Shown: positions 30,301 through 38,557 of the stretch, piece by piece
Layout: every line of letters starts with the position of its first letter
How positions within the stretch are numbered: position 1 is the first letter of the stretch
DNA from: Salmonella enterica subsp. arizonae
GTDB taxonomy: Bacteria > Pseudomonadota > Gammaproteobacteria > Enterobacterales > Enterobacteriaceae
Assembly (NCBI RefSeq): GCF_008692845.1
Contig: NZ_VXJW01000018.1
Coordinates: 1-59,739, forward strand
Length of the DNA: 59,739 nt
Direction: 5' to 3'
Notes under the pieces: generated by a model
Told to the model about the DNA's origin: nothing
What the model saw: only the letters and a program-made list of their open reading frames with translations
The model's database searches: none
Program-made: the position numbers and the translations under genes

Positions 30301-30720
30301 GCCGACGGCGTGATGCAGACCGACATAATTATCGACAGCCAGAAACTGACCTATGTGAACCAGCTTCCGGCGTGGAAGCGCTTCACCTGGCCTGCGGATA
30401 CTGAAGCGCCGGGCGCGAACCTGAGCTGGATTAGCACGCAGGCAGGCACCCGCCAGTACGCGGATATTCCGGGCAGTTGGGGCCTCATACGCCTGCTTGA
30501 TAAAGCGAGGGTGAAGGCGTATCCGGGCGTCGGCAGCAGTTACAGCCTGAGCTGGAAAGCCCAGGATGGTCGCACACTCAATTACACCCTGCGAACCGAA
30601 GCGGGAGAGGGACCTCTGGTATTGCTGAAACTGCGGAATTTCCGCCTGCCTGAGACCATCTTCAGCACTACCGGCGTCGCAGTCGTCAGTGCAGCCAGTG
30701 ATGCAGAGGAGGTCTACTGA
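27313..30720 (+). CDS. tssM: T6SS membrane complex protein TssM (IcmF)
   Basis: The 1135-aa protein spans the inner membrane and periplasm, contacting TssL inside and TssJ outside. Membrane segments: about 13-33, 48-62 and 376-398 (VFVSVAALAMVGWAVWMGIA). The cytoplasmic loop contains KTRILLITGTAAEVEQL but no Walker A P-loop, so NTP binding is unlikely. The periplasmic part includes the IcmF-related region and the C-terminal beta domain (SYSLSWKAQDGRTLNYTLRT). Its stop overlaps the tssA start (TGATG). Confidence 0.94.
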   Translation: MAKDSSAWRGSWGGLGFTAIIAAILAWAIWSHGDAIGLNSEGLKTLGIVGAMILLLLIRHGRAIGLALKQRWSRFQAERKKELPTSEGRVEQTLPRNVTVDTIREAMRNLYGRRWGRKTRILLITGTAAEVEQLTPGLTTQLWQEDRGTLLLWGGDLNTPPDSAWLTALRKLRRRPVDGLVWVTSAFDQLSAPGLEPPLPVPSESTMDSLSHAISARMEALGWQTPLYVWSLHPRAGKPEGRVVQATGCLLPAGCLTEGLAEQLSALTPDLTSLGLQQTCGEVKHNFLLTLADQLIREPQSVTTPLSVMLNPYRPLPLAGVVFSQPSAGAERAVAHHWGMDKRWDVLPESVRTLAAGLRPRKPGIPWRKVFVSVAALAMVGWAVWMGIAYVTNRSQIDGANVQASTAARQNQPLAQRLHALSELQKTLARLQYRSEHGVPWYERAGLSQNNALLAALWPRYQDSALPLLRDASANHLQRQINAFNALPPDSPLREQMAKNTYDQLKLYLMLARPEHMDAAWFSSALQHDWPKRDGVKDGVWQGVAPSLLSFYGAQLVTHPEWKLRADENMVSQARSLLVRLMGVRNSESTLYQKMLAQVAHLYADMRLEDMTGDTDASRLFSTPEIVPGMFTRQAWEQAVQPAIEKVVKARRDELDWVLTDSKRQVNKQDETSPEALKKRLTERYFADFGGAWLEFLNSLHWNQAATLSDSIDQLTLMADVRQSPLVALMNTLNAQGRTGQTGEAISDSLVKSAKNLLGGDNKDAIDQSVGVHGPLDAAFGPVLALVDKNRTGAQELSLQSYLTRVTQVRLRLQQVTNAADPQAMTQTIAQTVFQGQAVDLTETRDYGSLIAAGLGQEWSGFGRTMFVNPMEQAWQQVLTPAADSLNAQWQQAVVSEWNSAFGGRYPFSNSSSDVSLPLLAKYLNADSGRIAQFLQNRLKGVLHKEGNHWVPDSINSQGLAFSPAFLSAINTLSYISDVAFTEGNAGVNFELRPGTADGVMQTDIIIDSQKLTYVNQLPAWKRFTWPADTEAPGANLSWISTQAGTRQYADIPGSWGLIRLLDKARVKAYPGVGSSYSLSWKAQDGRTLNYTLRTEAGEGPLVLLKLRNFRLPETIFSTTGVAVVSAASDAEEVY

Positions 30721-32315
30721 TGAGCACCCTTAATACTTTGCTGAACGCCTGCCAGACTGAGCAGGTGCCACTGCTTGCGGCGACCCGTGAGCGCGTGGCG
30801 CAGTGGGATAACTGGCTGCAGCCGCTGTCCGGTTCATCGCCCGCTGGTGAAGATCCGGGCTATGATGATGACTTCCAGCAGATGCGCGAGGAGGTCAACA
30901 AGCTCTCCGGAGCAGACACAGAGCTTATCTGTCGGCTGGCTGAAAAGCTGCTGACTACCACCGCCAAAGACATTCGCGTCGTGACGTACTACTGCTGGGC
31001 GAAACTGCACCGGGAAGGCGAGCAGGGGCTGGCCGAAGGACTCGAACTGCTGGCCGGTCTGCTGGAGCGCTTTGGTACACAACTGCACCCGCAGCGTGAC
31101 CGCAGCCGTAAGGCGGCGCTGGAATGGCTGGCGGGTTCGCGTATGATCGATTCGCTCTCCCTGTACCCGGAAGTGGTCAGGATCGATGCGATGCGCACCA
31201 CAGGGGCGCTGTTGCTGATTGCGCAGCTTACCGAAGATGAGCCGGATGAAATACGCCCTGAGCTGAACGCGCTATACGGCGCCCTGGAAAGCCGTCTGCA
31301 GAAAGCGGGTGGTGTGGATGCGGTCGTGCCGCAGAACGCCAGTACCAGCGAAACACCTTCCGCGGCAGACCACAGCGATGCCCCGGCAATCGGGCGAATC
31401 ACTTCCGGCCAGGATTTGCTGGCACAGGCCCGCACCCTCACTGAATACCTGCGCGAGCAGCCCGACGGCTGGCTGTCAGCGCACCATCTGATGAAGAGTC
31501 TGCGGCACGATACCCTACGGGCCATTCCCGCGCCGGATGCACAGGGGCGTACTCGTATCGAACCGCCAAGAGCAGACCAGCGCGCGTTGCTCAAACGTTT
31601 GTATCTGCAACAGAACTGGGCTGAAATGCTGGACGCGGCCGACAGCACCTTTTCCCGCGGTGCCAATCACCTGTGGCTGGATTTGCAGTGGTATATCCAC
31701 CAGGCGCTGACGAAGTCGGGGCAGGAGACGCTGGCCGACATTATTGTCGCTGACCTGAAAGGGCTGCTGACCCGTCTGGCCGGGCTTGAAACGCTGGCGT
31801 TCAGTGACGGTACCCCGTTTGCGGATGAAGTGACGCTGAACTGGATCCAGCAGAGCGTGCTTGATACCACAGGCGGGTGGGGCAACGATACGCCATCAGT
31901 CCCGGTAACCGCCGGTAACGATGACATTCTGGCACTGGAGCCGGAAGCGGTGGCGCTGGCTGACAGCGAAGGCCTGGATGCGGCGCTGAATTGGCTGCAA
32001 AACCGTCCGGGGCTTACAACAACACGTCAGCGCTGGCTGTTGCGTCTGCTGATGGGGCGTATCGCGGAGCAGTACGGGAAGAATGAGCTGGCGATACATC
32101 TGTTTGCCGAACTGGGAGAGCGTGCCGAAGAGGTAATGCTCAGCGACTGGGAGCCTGAGCTGTTGTTCGAGGTACAGGCCCGCCATCTGAAACTCCTGCG
32201 CCTGAAGGCCGGTCGCAGTGAGGCTGACAAAGTGCGCCTGAATCCTCTGATGGAACAGTTGCTGGCTGGACTGATTGCGGTTGATCCGGTTCGTGCTTCT
32301 GTCTTGTGCGCGTAA
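30720..32315 (+). CDS. tssA: T6SS cap protein TssA
   Basis: The 531-aa protein primes and caps tail tube/sheath assembly. The N-terminal ImpA domain is shown by LQPLSGSSPAGEDPGYDDDF and KDIRVVTYYCWAKLHREGEQ. The middle and C-terminal helical region includes RPGLTTTRQRWLLRLLMGRI. It is separate from tagA at 39849, the second ImpA-N protein in the cluster. Confidence 0.92.
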   Translation: MSTLNTLLNACQTEQVPLLAATRERVAQWDNWLQPLSGSSPAGEDPGYDDDFQQMREEVNKLSGADTELICRLAEKLLTTTAKDIRVVTYYCWAKLHREGEQGLAEGLELLAGLLERFGTQLHPQRDRSRKAALEWLAGSRMIDSLSLYPEVVRIDAMRTTGALLLIAQLTEDEPDEIRPELNALYGALESRLQKAGGVDAVVPQNASTSETPSAADHSDAPAIGRITSGQDLLAQARTLTEYLREQPDGWLSAHHLMKSLRHDTLRAIPAPDAQGRTRIEPPRADQRALLKRLYLQQNWAEMLDAADSTFSRGANHLWLDLQWYIHQALTKSGQETLADIIVADLKGLLTRLAGLETLAFSDGTPFADEVTLNWIQQSVLDTTGGWGNDTPSVPVTAGNDDILALEPEAVALADSEGLDAALNWLQNRPGLTTTRQRWLLRLLMGRIAEQYGKNELAIHLFAELGERAEEVMLSDWEPELLFEVQARHLKLLRLKAGRSEADKVRLNPLMEQLLAGLIAVDPVRASVLCA

Positions 32316-32345
32316 TTTATTTTTTAATAAGGTAATGAAAAAGAA

Positions 32346-33077
32346 ATGAGCAAAAAATATTTAGCTGTACTGCTATTTTTATCAACCGTGATATTAAGTG
32401 GGTGTACTTCAATTCTTTGGGCCTTGAATAATCCAAATGATAACAGCAGACATTCTGAACGAGTTGAAGCATATAGTGATGAAATCCAGTCTGCTTTTGA
32501 ATACAAAAATGTCAATCTGAGTACTAAGTCGCTCTCAGGCGCAACAGGAAGTATTGAGCTTCCATCTGAAGGTGTCGGTTTTATTGGTAAGAAAAATGTG
32601 TATTTTGTCACTCAGAATGGCAATGCTTTGCTATCACTCAATAAACTAATGAAAGATATTCCGCTTAAGGCAATCGGAAGCAGTAAGTATATAGATATTA
32701 GTCTTGTCAGCGATTATCAGGGCTATGGTAACGCCGGATTTAATCAGTTCATTCATGTAAAAACTCGACAACCCGCATCATCATTAACGGTTAAAGAAAG
32801 AACCCAGCTTACGGATGCCTCTTTTCGATTAAAAGACGGATTCTACCAACGGTCTGTTGAGATCAGAGGTGTGATTATCAATAAGTCAAGATTCGGAGGA
32901 GCCATACCGGGTGAAGCATCTCTCAATGACAGCTATCAGGTTCGTTTTTATAGGTACACATCCAGTGCAGGTATGGACGGAGGGAAGCTTGCATTCAATG
33001 TATTGATGACCCCAGTCACTCTGACCGGAGACATCCTGCTGCTTCCTTTATATCTCCTAATGATGATGAATGGATGA
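32346..33077 (+). CDS. Putative lipoprotein in T6SS cluster
   Basis: The 243-aa protein has a lipoprotein signal with lipobox LSGC (MSKKYLAVLLFLSTVILSGC). The mature part has IELPSEGVGFIGKKNVYFVT and DISLVSDYQGYGNAGF, and a hydrophobic C-terminus (about 215-240, VTLTGDILLLPLYLLMM). No family recognised. AT-rich compared with tssA and tssF on either side, and overlapping the DUF805 gene by 8 bases. The pair looks like a later insertion between tssA and tssF. Confidence 0.65.
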   Translation: MSKKYLAVLLFLSTVILSGCTSILWALNNPNDNSRHSERVEAYSDEIQSAFEYKNVNLSTKSLSGATGSIELPSEGVGFIGKKNVYFVTQNGNALLSLNKLMKDIPLKAIGSSKYIDISLVSDYQGYGNAGFNQFIHVKTRQPASSLTVKERTQLTDASFRLKDGFYQRSVEIRGVIINKSRFGGAIPGEASLNDSYQVRFYRYTSSAGMDGGKLAFNVLMTPVTLTGDILLLPLYLLMMMNG

Positions 33078-33669
33078 TATACCACATCTCATCATGGATT
33101 ACGTTGTCAATTACATTGCATGTCTAATTAGAGGGATTTACGCCAGAGAATCTTTGGGGTTGCTACTGGTCTGCGTGGAAAAAAGTTTCATATATCAAGG
33201 AGGAGCTACCCGGCAGGAGTTTTGGTCATTTATTATTATCAACCTGATTGTTTTCTTTCTTATCGGTGCAGGGAGCTATTTCCTGCTCGTTGATGTCATG
33301 GCTGATAAAACCAGTGCCGGAGGCATGGTATTGGTTTGGGCCTATTTTATTTATCTTCCTTTGCGCACATTTGGACCTTTGATTTTACTCTTTCCTTTTC
33401 TTGCGCTTGGTGTACGTCGCATGCACGATACTGGAAAGTCCGGATGGTGGTTTGGGGGCCTGATGCTCCTGGAAATTTTTATTTTACCAATGTTAGCTGT
33501 CCTGATGTATTACGTCCTCAGGCATTTTCTGGATGAGGTTTCAAGCCAGCAGGTAGTTAAAGGTTTCACCATAAGTGCCAGCATTATGGTTGCTTTTGCC
33601 CTGGTCTGGTTATGTAGTAAACCAACAAAAATAAAACACCCGATCTCATCTTCTGATTCGATGAATTAA
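33070..33669 (+). CDS. DUF805 membrane protein
   Basis: The 199-aa protein has four hydrophobic segments. DUF805 features are GGATRQEFWSFIIINLIVFF, FPFLALGVRRMHDTGKSGWW and a final membrane segment near 170-185. Family function is unknown. It starts inside the end of the preceding lipoprotein gene, so the two are probably made together; an inner-membrane immunity or accessory role is possible but not shown. Confidence 0.8.
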   Translation: MDDIPHLIMDYVVNYIACLIRGIYARESLGLLLVCVEKSFIYQGGATRQEFWSFIIINLIVFFLIGAGSYFLLVDVMADKTSAGGMVLVWAYFIYLPLRTFGPLILLFPFLALGVRRMHDTGKSGWWFGGLMLLEIFILPMLAVLMYYVLRHFLDEVSSQQVVKGFTISASIMVAFALVWLCSKPTKIKHPISSSDSMN

Positions 33670-33690
33670 TTACCTGAGGGATTTATTTTT

Positions 33691-35454
33691 ATGGAAGATT
33701 TAACCCTGCGCTATTTCGATGCAGAAATGCGTTACCTGCGTGAAGCCGCGAAAGAGTTCGCGCAAACCCATCCCGATCGCGCGGCGATGCTCGACCTGGA
33801 TAAGGCCGGCACACCCGATCCGTATGTTGAACGCCTGCTTGAAGGGTTTGCCTTCTCAATGGGGCGGCTGCGCGAAAAGATTGACGACGACCTGCCGGAA
33901 CTGACTGAAGGTCTGGTCTGCATGCTCTGGCCACACTACCTGCGAACTATTCCGTCCCTCTCGGTGGTGGCGCTGACCCCGGCGCTGCATGCCATGAAAA
34001 TGGCGGAAGTGGTGCCCGCAGGCCTTGAGATATATTCCCGTCCAGTAGGGCCGAAGAACACAGTCTGTCGTTACCGTACCACCCGGGATGTGATGCTTAA
34101 TCCCCTGGGGGTTTCGGACATTACCATGACCACTGAGCCTGACGGTCGTTCGCTGTTACGGATGCGTTTTGCCTGCAGCAGCCAGGCAGACTGGTCCGGT
34201 GCAGACCTCAGCCGTCTGAGCCTGTATCTCGGGGCGGATGCGCCGGTCAGCAGCCAGCTGCATCTTATGCTGACCAAAAGACAGGCCGCGCTGTACATGC
34301 GCCTGCCTGGCCAGCCCGACCGTATTCAGCTTGACGGGTATTTCTCACCGGGAGGATTTGCTGAAGAGGACGGTCTGTGGCCGAAAGGCGATACCGCCTT
34401 CAGCGGCTACCAGCTGCTGCTGGAGTACTTCACCTTCCGCGACAAGTTTATGTTTGTTCACCTTAACGGTCTGGAGGGGATCACACCACCACACGGTACG
34501 GAGTACTTTGATATTGAAGTCGTATTCAGCACGCCGTGGCCATCAGACCTGCCGGTCGCCGATGACGCGGTTCGTCTGCACTGTGTACCGGTAATTAATC
34601 TGTTCACGCTGGAAGCGGACCCGCTCACTATTTCTGGTCTTGAAAGCGAATACCTGCTGCGTCCTAAACGTCTGCAGGACGGACATACTGAGATTTACTC
34701 CGTAGATTCGGTAACCGGCTCAAACCGGACCAGTGACGCGGAGTATGTGCCTTTCAGCAGCTTCCGCCACAAGGGAGGGATGATGCGCCGTCATGCGCCA
34801 CCCCGCTATTACCACACCCGCATTAAGCGGGGTGTCACCGGGCTGTATGACACCTGGCTGATTCTGGGGGGGCACCAGTGGGAAGAGGACCGGAAGTTTG
34901 AACGCGAAGCCGTGTCGTTGCAAATCACCGGCACCAATGGACAGTTACCGCGCCGGGCGCTGCAGAGCACACTACTCGACCGCTGTGAACAGGTAGTCAG
35001 TACATCACTGACGGTGCGCAACCTCTGCAAACCGACGCTGCCGGTTTACCCGCCTGCGGAAGACCGTTTCCACTGGCGGGTGCTGAGCCACCTGGGCTCC
35101 GGGTTCCTGAACATGATGAGCACCGCCGAAGTGCTGCGCGGGACGCTGGCTCTCTATAACTGGCAGGAAGATGAACTGAACACCCGGCGTCTGGAGGCGA
35201 TTCAGCAGGTGGCGCATCACCGCCTGCAACGTTTTGAACAGGGTTACCTGCTGCGGGGGCTGGATATCGAAGTAACCCTCGACAGCAACGGGTTTACGGG
35301 GGAGGGCGATATCCACCTGTTTGGCGAAATGCTCAACCGTTTCTTTGCGCTCTATGCTGACATGAATCAGTTTAACCAGCTCACTCTCATCGTTCAGCCA
35401 GAAGGAAAATGCATCCGGTGGAAAGAGAACCACAGTCCGCGCCTGCCCGGCTGA
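33691..35454 (+). CDS. tssF: T6SS baseplate protein TssF
   Basis: The 587-aa protein is a wedge component of the baseplate with TssG and TssE. The TssF N-terminus is clear: LRYFDAEMRYLREAAKEFAQ, HPDRAAMLDLDKAGTPDPYV, ERLLEGFAFSMGRLREKIDD and LPELTEGLVCMLWPHYLRTI. The start ATG 33691 lies after a GAGGG site. It overlaps tssG by 46 bases. Confidence 0.95.
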   Translation: MEDLTLRYFDAEMRYLREAAKEFAQTHPDRAAMLDLDKAGTPDPYVERLLEGFAFSMGRLREKIDDDLPELTEGLVCMLWPHYLRTIPSLSVVALTPALHAMKMAEVVPAGLEIYSRPVGPKNTVCRYRTTRDVMLNPLGVSDITMTTEPDGRSLLRMRFACSSQADWSGADLSRLSLYLGADAPVSSQLHLMLTKRQAALYMRLPGQPDRIQLDGYFSPGGFAEEDGLWPKGDTAFSGYQLLLEYFTFRDKFMFVHLNGLEGITPPHGTEYFDIEVVFSTPWPSDLPVADDAVRLHCVPVINLFTLEADPLTISGLESEYLLRPKRLQDGHTEIYSVDSVTGSNRTSDAEYVPFSSFRHKGGMMRRHAPPRYYHTRIKRGVTGLYDTWLILGGHQWEEDRKFEREAVSLQITGTNGQLPRRALQSTLLDRCEQVVSTSLTVRNLCKPTLPVYPPAEDRFHWRVLSHLGSGFLNMMSTAEVLRGTLALYNWQEDELNTRRLEAIQQVAHHRLQRFEQGYLLRGLDIEVTLDSNGFTGEGDIHLFGEMLNRFFALYADMNQFNQLTLIVQPEGKCIRWKENHSPRLPG

Positions 35455-36512
35455 TAGCACAGCTGGGCAACCGGCTGCCTTACATAAATTTTTACCGCTT
35501 CTGCCAGTTGCTGGAGCAGATCCAGCCGGACAAACCGGTCACCGGCAGCACCTGGCAGGTGCGATATGAGCCGGTACGCTTCCGCCCCCATCCGGGGATG
35601 GGGTTCCCGGCCTCTGAAATCAAAGGGGCGGAGCCACCTGAACATCCGCACCTGCCACCGACGGTCCGCATCACGTTTATGGGGCTCTACGGCGTGGAGT
35701 CTCCACTGCCGACGCACTATATCGATGACATCACCCAGCGGCGGGAAGGGTATGAAGCCACAGTCGATTTTCTTGATATCTTCAACCACCGGCTGATTAC
35801 CCAGTACTACCGCATCTGGCGTAAATACTCATACCCTGCGACCTTTGAGGAAGGGGGAAAAGACAAAACCTCGCAGTATCTGCTGGGGCTGGCCGGGCTC
35901 GGAATTGACGGCTGCACGGACAGTATCGCGACTCCGGCGTCCCGCTTTCTGGCGCTGTTGCCGGTGATGTTGTTGCCGGGGCGAACCGCAGAAGGTATGG
36001 CCTCGCTGGTGCGTCTGCTGGCACCCAACACGCAGGCGAAGATCTGGCACCACGACAAACGCCGTGTGCCGCTGAAGAGCCCCCTGACCATGAGTGTGCG
36101 TCAGCCTGTCACCCTGACAAACCGTCCGGTGATGGGCAATTATGCCACTGACGCGAACAGCCAGGTACTGATGCGTCTGACCACCTCCGACCCTACGGAA
36201 GTACAGGGCTGGCTGCCCGGCGGTGAACTGCACGGTGACTTAATGGCGCTGCTGCATGTGTATCTTGGGTCACGGCTTAATGTGCGTCTGCAGCTGTGTG
36301 TCGACCGTAGCCTGCTGCCGGACGCGACAATGAGCGCTAAGCCTGAAGCTGGCGCAGTGCAACTGGGTCGTACAGCCGTGATGCGACCGCTGAACTCGGC
36401 GAATACTGCCACTCACCCCAAAACCATAACCATCAATCTTGGCCGCTATGAGCGGGTACAGGAAAATATTCACCGCAGGGAGACCGATGAAGATGGCGAT
36501 TACCGCTGGTAA
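35409..36512 (+). CDS. tssG: T6SS baseplate protein TssG
   Basis: The 367-aa wedge protein pairs with TssF. Signatures: NFYRFCQLLEQIQP, VRITFMGLYGVESPLPTHYI, FLDIFNHRLITQYYRIWRKY and a C-terminal LNVRLQLCVDRSLLP region. ATG 35409 overlaps the end of tssF; GTG 35418 is an alternative. Confidence 0.93.
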   Translation: MHPVEREPQSAPARLIAQLGNRLPYINFYRFCQLLEQIQPDKPVTGSTWQVRYEPVRFRPHPGMGFPASEIKGAEPPEHPHLPPTVRITFMGLYGVESPLPTHYIDDITQRREGYEATVDFLDIFNHRLITQYYRIWRKYSYPATFEEGGKDKTSQYLLGLAGLGIDGCTDSIATPASRFLALLPVMLLPGRTAEGMASLVRLLAPNTQAKIWHHDKRRVPLKSPLTMSVRQPVTLTNRPVMGNYATDANSQVLMRLTTSDPTEVQGWLPGGELHGDLMALLHVYLGSRLNVRLQLCVDRSLLPDATMSAKPEAGAVQLGRTAVMRPLNSANTATHPKTITINLGRYERVQENIHRRETDEDGDYRW

Positions 36513-37029
36513 ATTTCCCTTGGCTGCGCTGGCCGCAGGTATCACTCTGATACTGGCGGGCTGTGGGCTGACTCAAAAAGTCACGGACGGTACGGTTGCC
36601 GTGACTAAATCGATTTTTTATAAGCAGGTAAAAACCCTGCATCTTGATATTCGCGCCCGGGAAGCCGTTAACAGCAATGCCGGCGGCGTGGCACTATCCA
36701 CGGTAGTGCGTATTTACCAGCTCAAAGACCGCAAAACATTCGACACGACGGACTACCTGTCACTGTTTAAAGCTGACAGTCAGGCTATTAAAGCAGACCT
36801 GCTAGCTGAGAAAGATATCCGCCTGCAGCCGGGCGGGGCGGTGACGGTCGATATACCGATGGAGGACAGTGCGCAGTATGTGGCGGTGGCCGGGATGTTT
36901 ATGTCACCGGACCAGGAGAACAACACCTGGCGGGTAGTGCTGAGTAGTGACGACCTTGACCCGGATAAAGCCCGGGTGATTGAGGCCGGTAATAACCAAC
37001 TAACGCTAAAGGCGCTGAAAGATGAGTGA
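36490..37029 (+). CDS. tssJ: T6SS outer-membrane lipoprotein TssJ
   Basis: The 179-aa lipoprotein anchors TssM at the outer membrane. The signal peptide ends LILAGC (lipobox). The transthyretin-like beta sandwich includes KTLHLDIRAREAVNSNAGGV and VRIYQLKDRKTFDTTDYLSL. The start is ATG 36490 inside the end of tssG; the longer upstream frame would spoil the signal sequence. It overlaps tssE by 8 bases. Confidence 0.93.
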   Translation, partial: KMAITAGKFPLAALAAGITLILAGCGLTQKVTDGTVAVTKSIFYKQVKTLHLDIRAREAVNSNAGGVALSTVVRIYQLKDRKTFDTTDYLSLFKADSQAIKADLLAEKDIRLQPGGAVTVDIPMEDSAQYVAVAGMFMSPDQENNTWRVVLSSDDLDPDKARVIEAGNNQLTLKALKDE

Positions 37030-37474
37030 GTCACCCCGTCCGTCACTGTATGAAACGCTCTACGGCAATTTCACTGGCGGCCTCGATTTGCATCAGGTCA
37101 GCGAGCAGAACCAGGTCATATTGTCAGTGCTTGACAATATGCAGCGCATCCTCAACTGCCGTGCCGGCACGCTGGCGCATCTGCCAGACTATGGCCTGCC
37201 CGATATGACTAAAATCCTGCAGGGGATGCCGGGTACTGCCCATGAGCTGATGGGCACCCTGTCTGCTGTTCTGCTCAAATATGAGCCTCGTCTGAAAAAA
37301 ATAATGGTTGTCCTGCTGGAGCAGAACGTCCCCGGCGAGTTGCGTTATGCCATTGATGCTGAGCTGAAGGGCATTGGCCTCGTACGCTATGGCACCGAGT
37401 TTATGCCCGAAGGGCGGGTTCTCCTGCGACACCTGAAGCAACAGCAGTATCTCGATACCACAACCCGTCTGTAA
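37022..37474 (+). CDS. tssE: T6SS baseplate protein TssE (gp25-like)
   Basis: The 150-aa protein is related to phage T4 gp25. Family features are PSLYETLYGNFTGG, VSEQNQVILSVLDNMQRILN with the CRAGTLAHLPDYGLPDMTK motif, and YEPRLKKIMV. It closes the run tssF-tssG-tssJ-tssE. Confidence 0.94.
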   Translation: MSESPRPSLYETLYGNFTGGLDLHQVSEQNQVILSVLDNMQRILNCRAGTLAHLPDYGLPDMTKILQGMPGTAHELMGTLSAVLLKYEPRLKKIMVVLLEQNVPGELRYAIDAELKGIGLVRYGTEFMPEGRVLLRHLKQQQYLDTTTRL

Positions 37475-37488
37475 GGCCAGATAACATC

Positions 37489-37958
37489 ATGTCAGTAAAA
37501 TTACAGTTTCTCGAAAAATTGCAGACCAGACAGTCTGCTTCGGCTGCATCTGTCAGCAAGATTCAGGCCGATATCGCAGACTTTCGCCTGCGAATGACAC
37601 AGCTTCAGGAGCAGATGGACGCGTGGTTGGTGGGTACCGGACTGAATGTGGAGACGCTCAATACACCCGTTACGGACCTGCTGGTTGAGGGGGAGCATTT
37701 GATATTGCCACCCTCGTTCTGCGTATCGACGACCGGTCTGTAAAATTTGTGCCGGCATTCCTTTATGGTCAGGGTGTAACCGGGTGTTTGGAGGGGACCT
37801 TCCATAATGGAGGGATCGTGACGCCTCTGGGGCGATTATTTATGCGGTCTGGAACGGTGAACAAGTGGACCTTTACTTCGCCTGGTGCTTTATCCCGTCC
37901 CGGGCAGGATTTTGATGAGAGCACGTTTTTTGATTTGATTTTAGCGCTTCTGCCATAG
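37489..37958 (+). pseudogene. Frameshifted conserved gene after tssE
   Basis: The first frame (37489-37743) begins MSVKLQFLEKLQTRQSASAA, with a helical region to MDAWLVGTGLNVETLNTPVT. At the G run 37689-37693 the reading should move to the frame that is open from 37689 to 37958, giving GAFDIATLVLRIDDRSVKF, then FLYGQGVTGCLEGTFHNGG and FMRSGTVNKWTFTSPGALS. One missing G explains the break. The intact product would be about 156 aa, of unknown function. Confidence 0.8.
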
Positions 37959-38080
37959 CGGGCGCTGAAAATGAATCATTATTTTTTTGCTTTGAATCAT
38001 TGCACGTTTTCCTGACGAAACGGTTAATAGCTTTCGGATTACTTAGCCCCAAAGTAACGAAATAAATCACGGATATGTAA

Positions 38081-38479
38081 ATGAGAAAATTAATCTTCCT
38101 TGTGGTCTCAGGAATGCTGTTTACGGCACAGGCTGATGCTGCGCGTGGAAGGCAGCCCTGCTCAGGTTCAAAAGGCGGTATAGCGCACTGCACATCGGAT
38201 GGTCATTTTGTCTGTAATGACGGGAGTCTGAGTCAGTCTAAGCGATTCTGTTCAGGGTATGGTTCTTCTGGCACCGGCAATCAGGGAAAACCGTCCAATT
38301 CCACACGCAAAACACAGACGAAAAAAGTGACAGCGGCGAAAAAACAGAAACCGCAAAGTGTTGCAGAAAACGACGAACCGGTCAGTGCACAACCCCGACA
38401 GCCAACATGTGCTCCCCTCTACATGACCAACAAGCCCGGATACACCCATTTACCAATTTGCTCAGGGAACCAGTATTAA
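38081..38479 (+). CDS. Small secreted cysteine-containing protein
   Basis: The 132-aa protein has a signal peptide cleaved after about residue 20 (FTAQADA). The mature N-terminus has a compact cysteine module (PCSGSKGGIAHCTSDGHFVC), followed by a Lys/Thr/Ser-rich linker and a C-terminal TCAPLYMTNKPGYTHLPICS with two more cysteines. No function recognised. It lies in an AT-rich pocket between tssE-linked genes and the GIY-YIG gene. Confidence 0.7.
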   Translation: MRKLIFLVVSGMLFTAQADAARGRQPCSGSKGGIAHCTSDGHFVCNDGSLSQSKRFCSGYGSSGTGNQGKPSNSTRKTQTKKVTAAKKQKPQSVAENDEPVSAQPRQPTCAPLYMTNKPGYTHLPICSGNQY

Positions 38480-38557
38480 TCGGGTACAGGAAAGGTTCTT
38501 TGCCCGTTATTCACATTAAATAGTCAGGATTGTAAGAAGAAAGGAAAGAAAAAAAGC

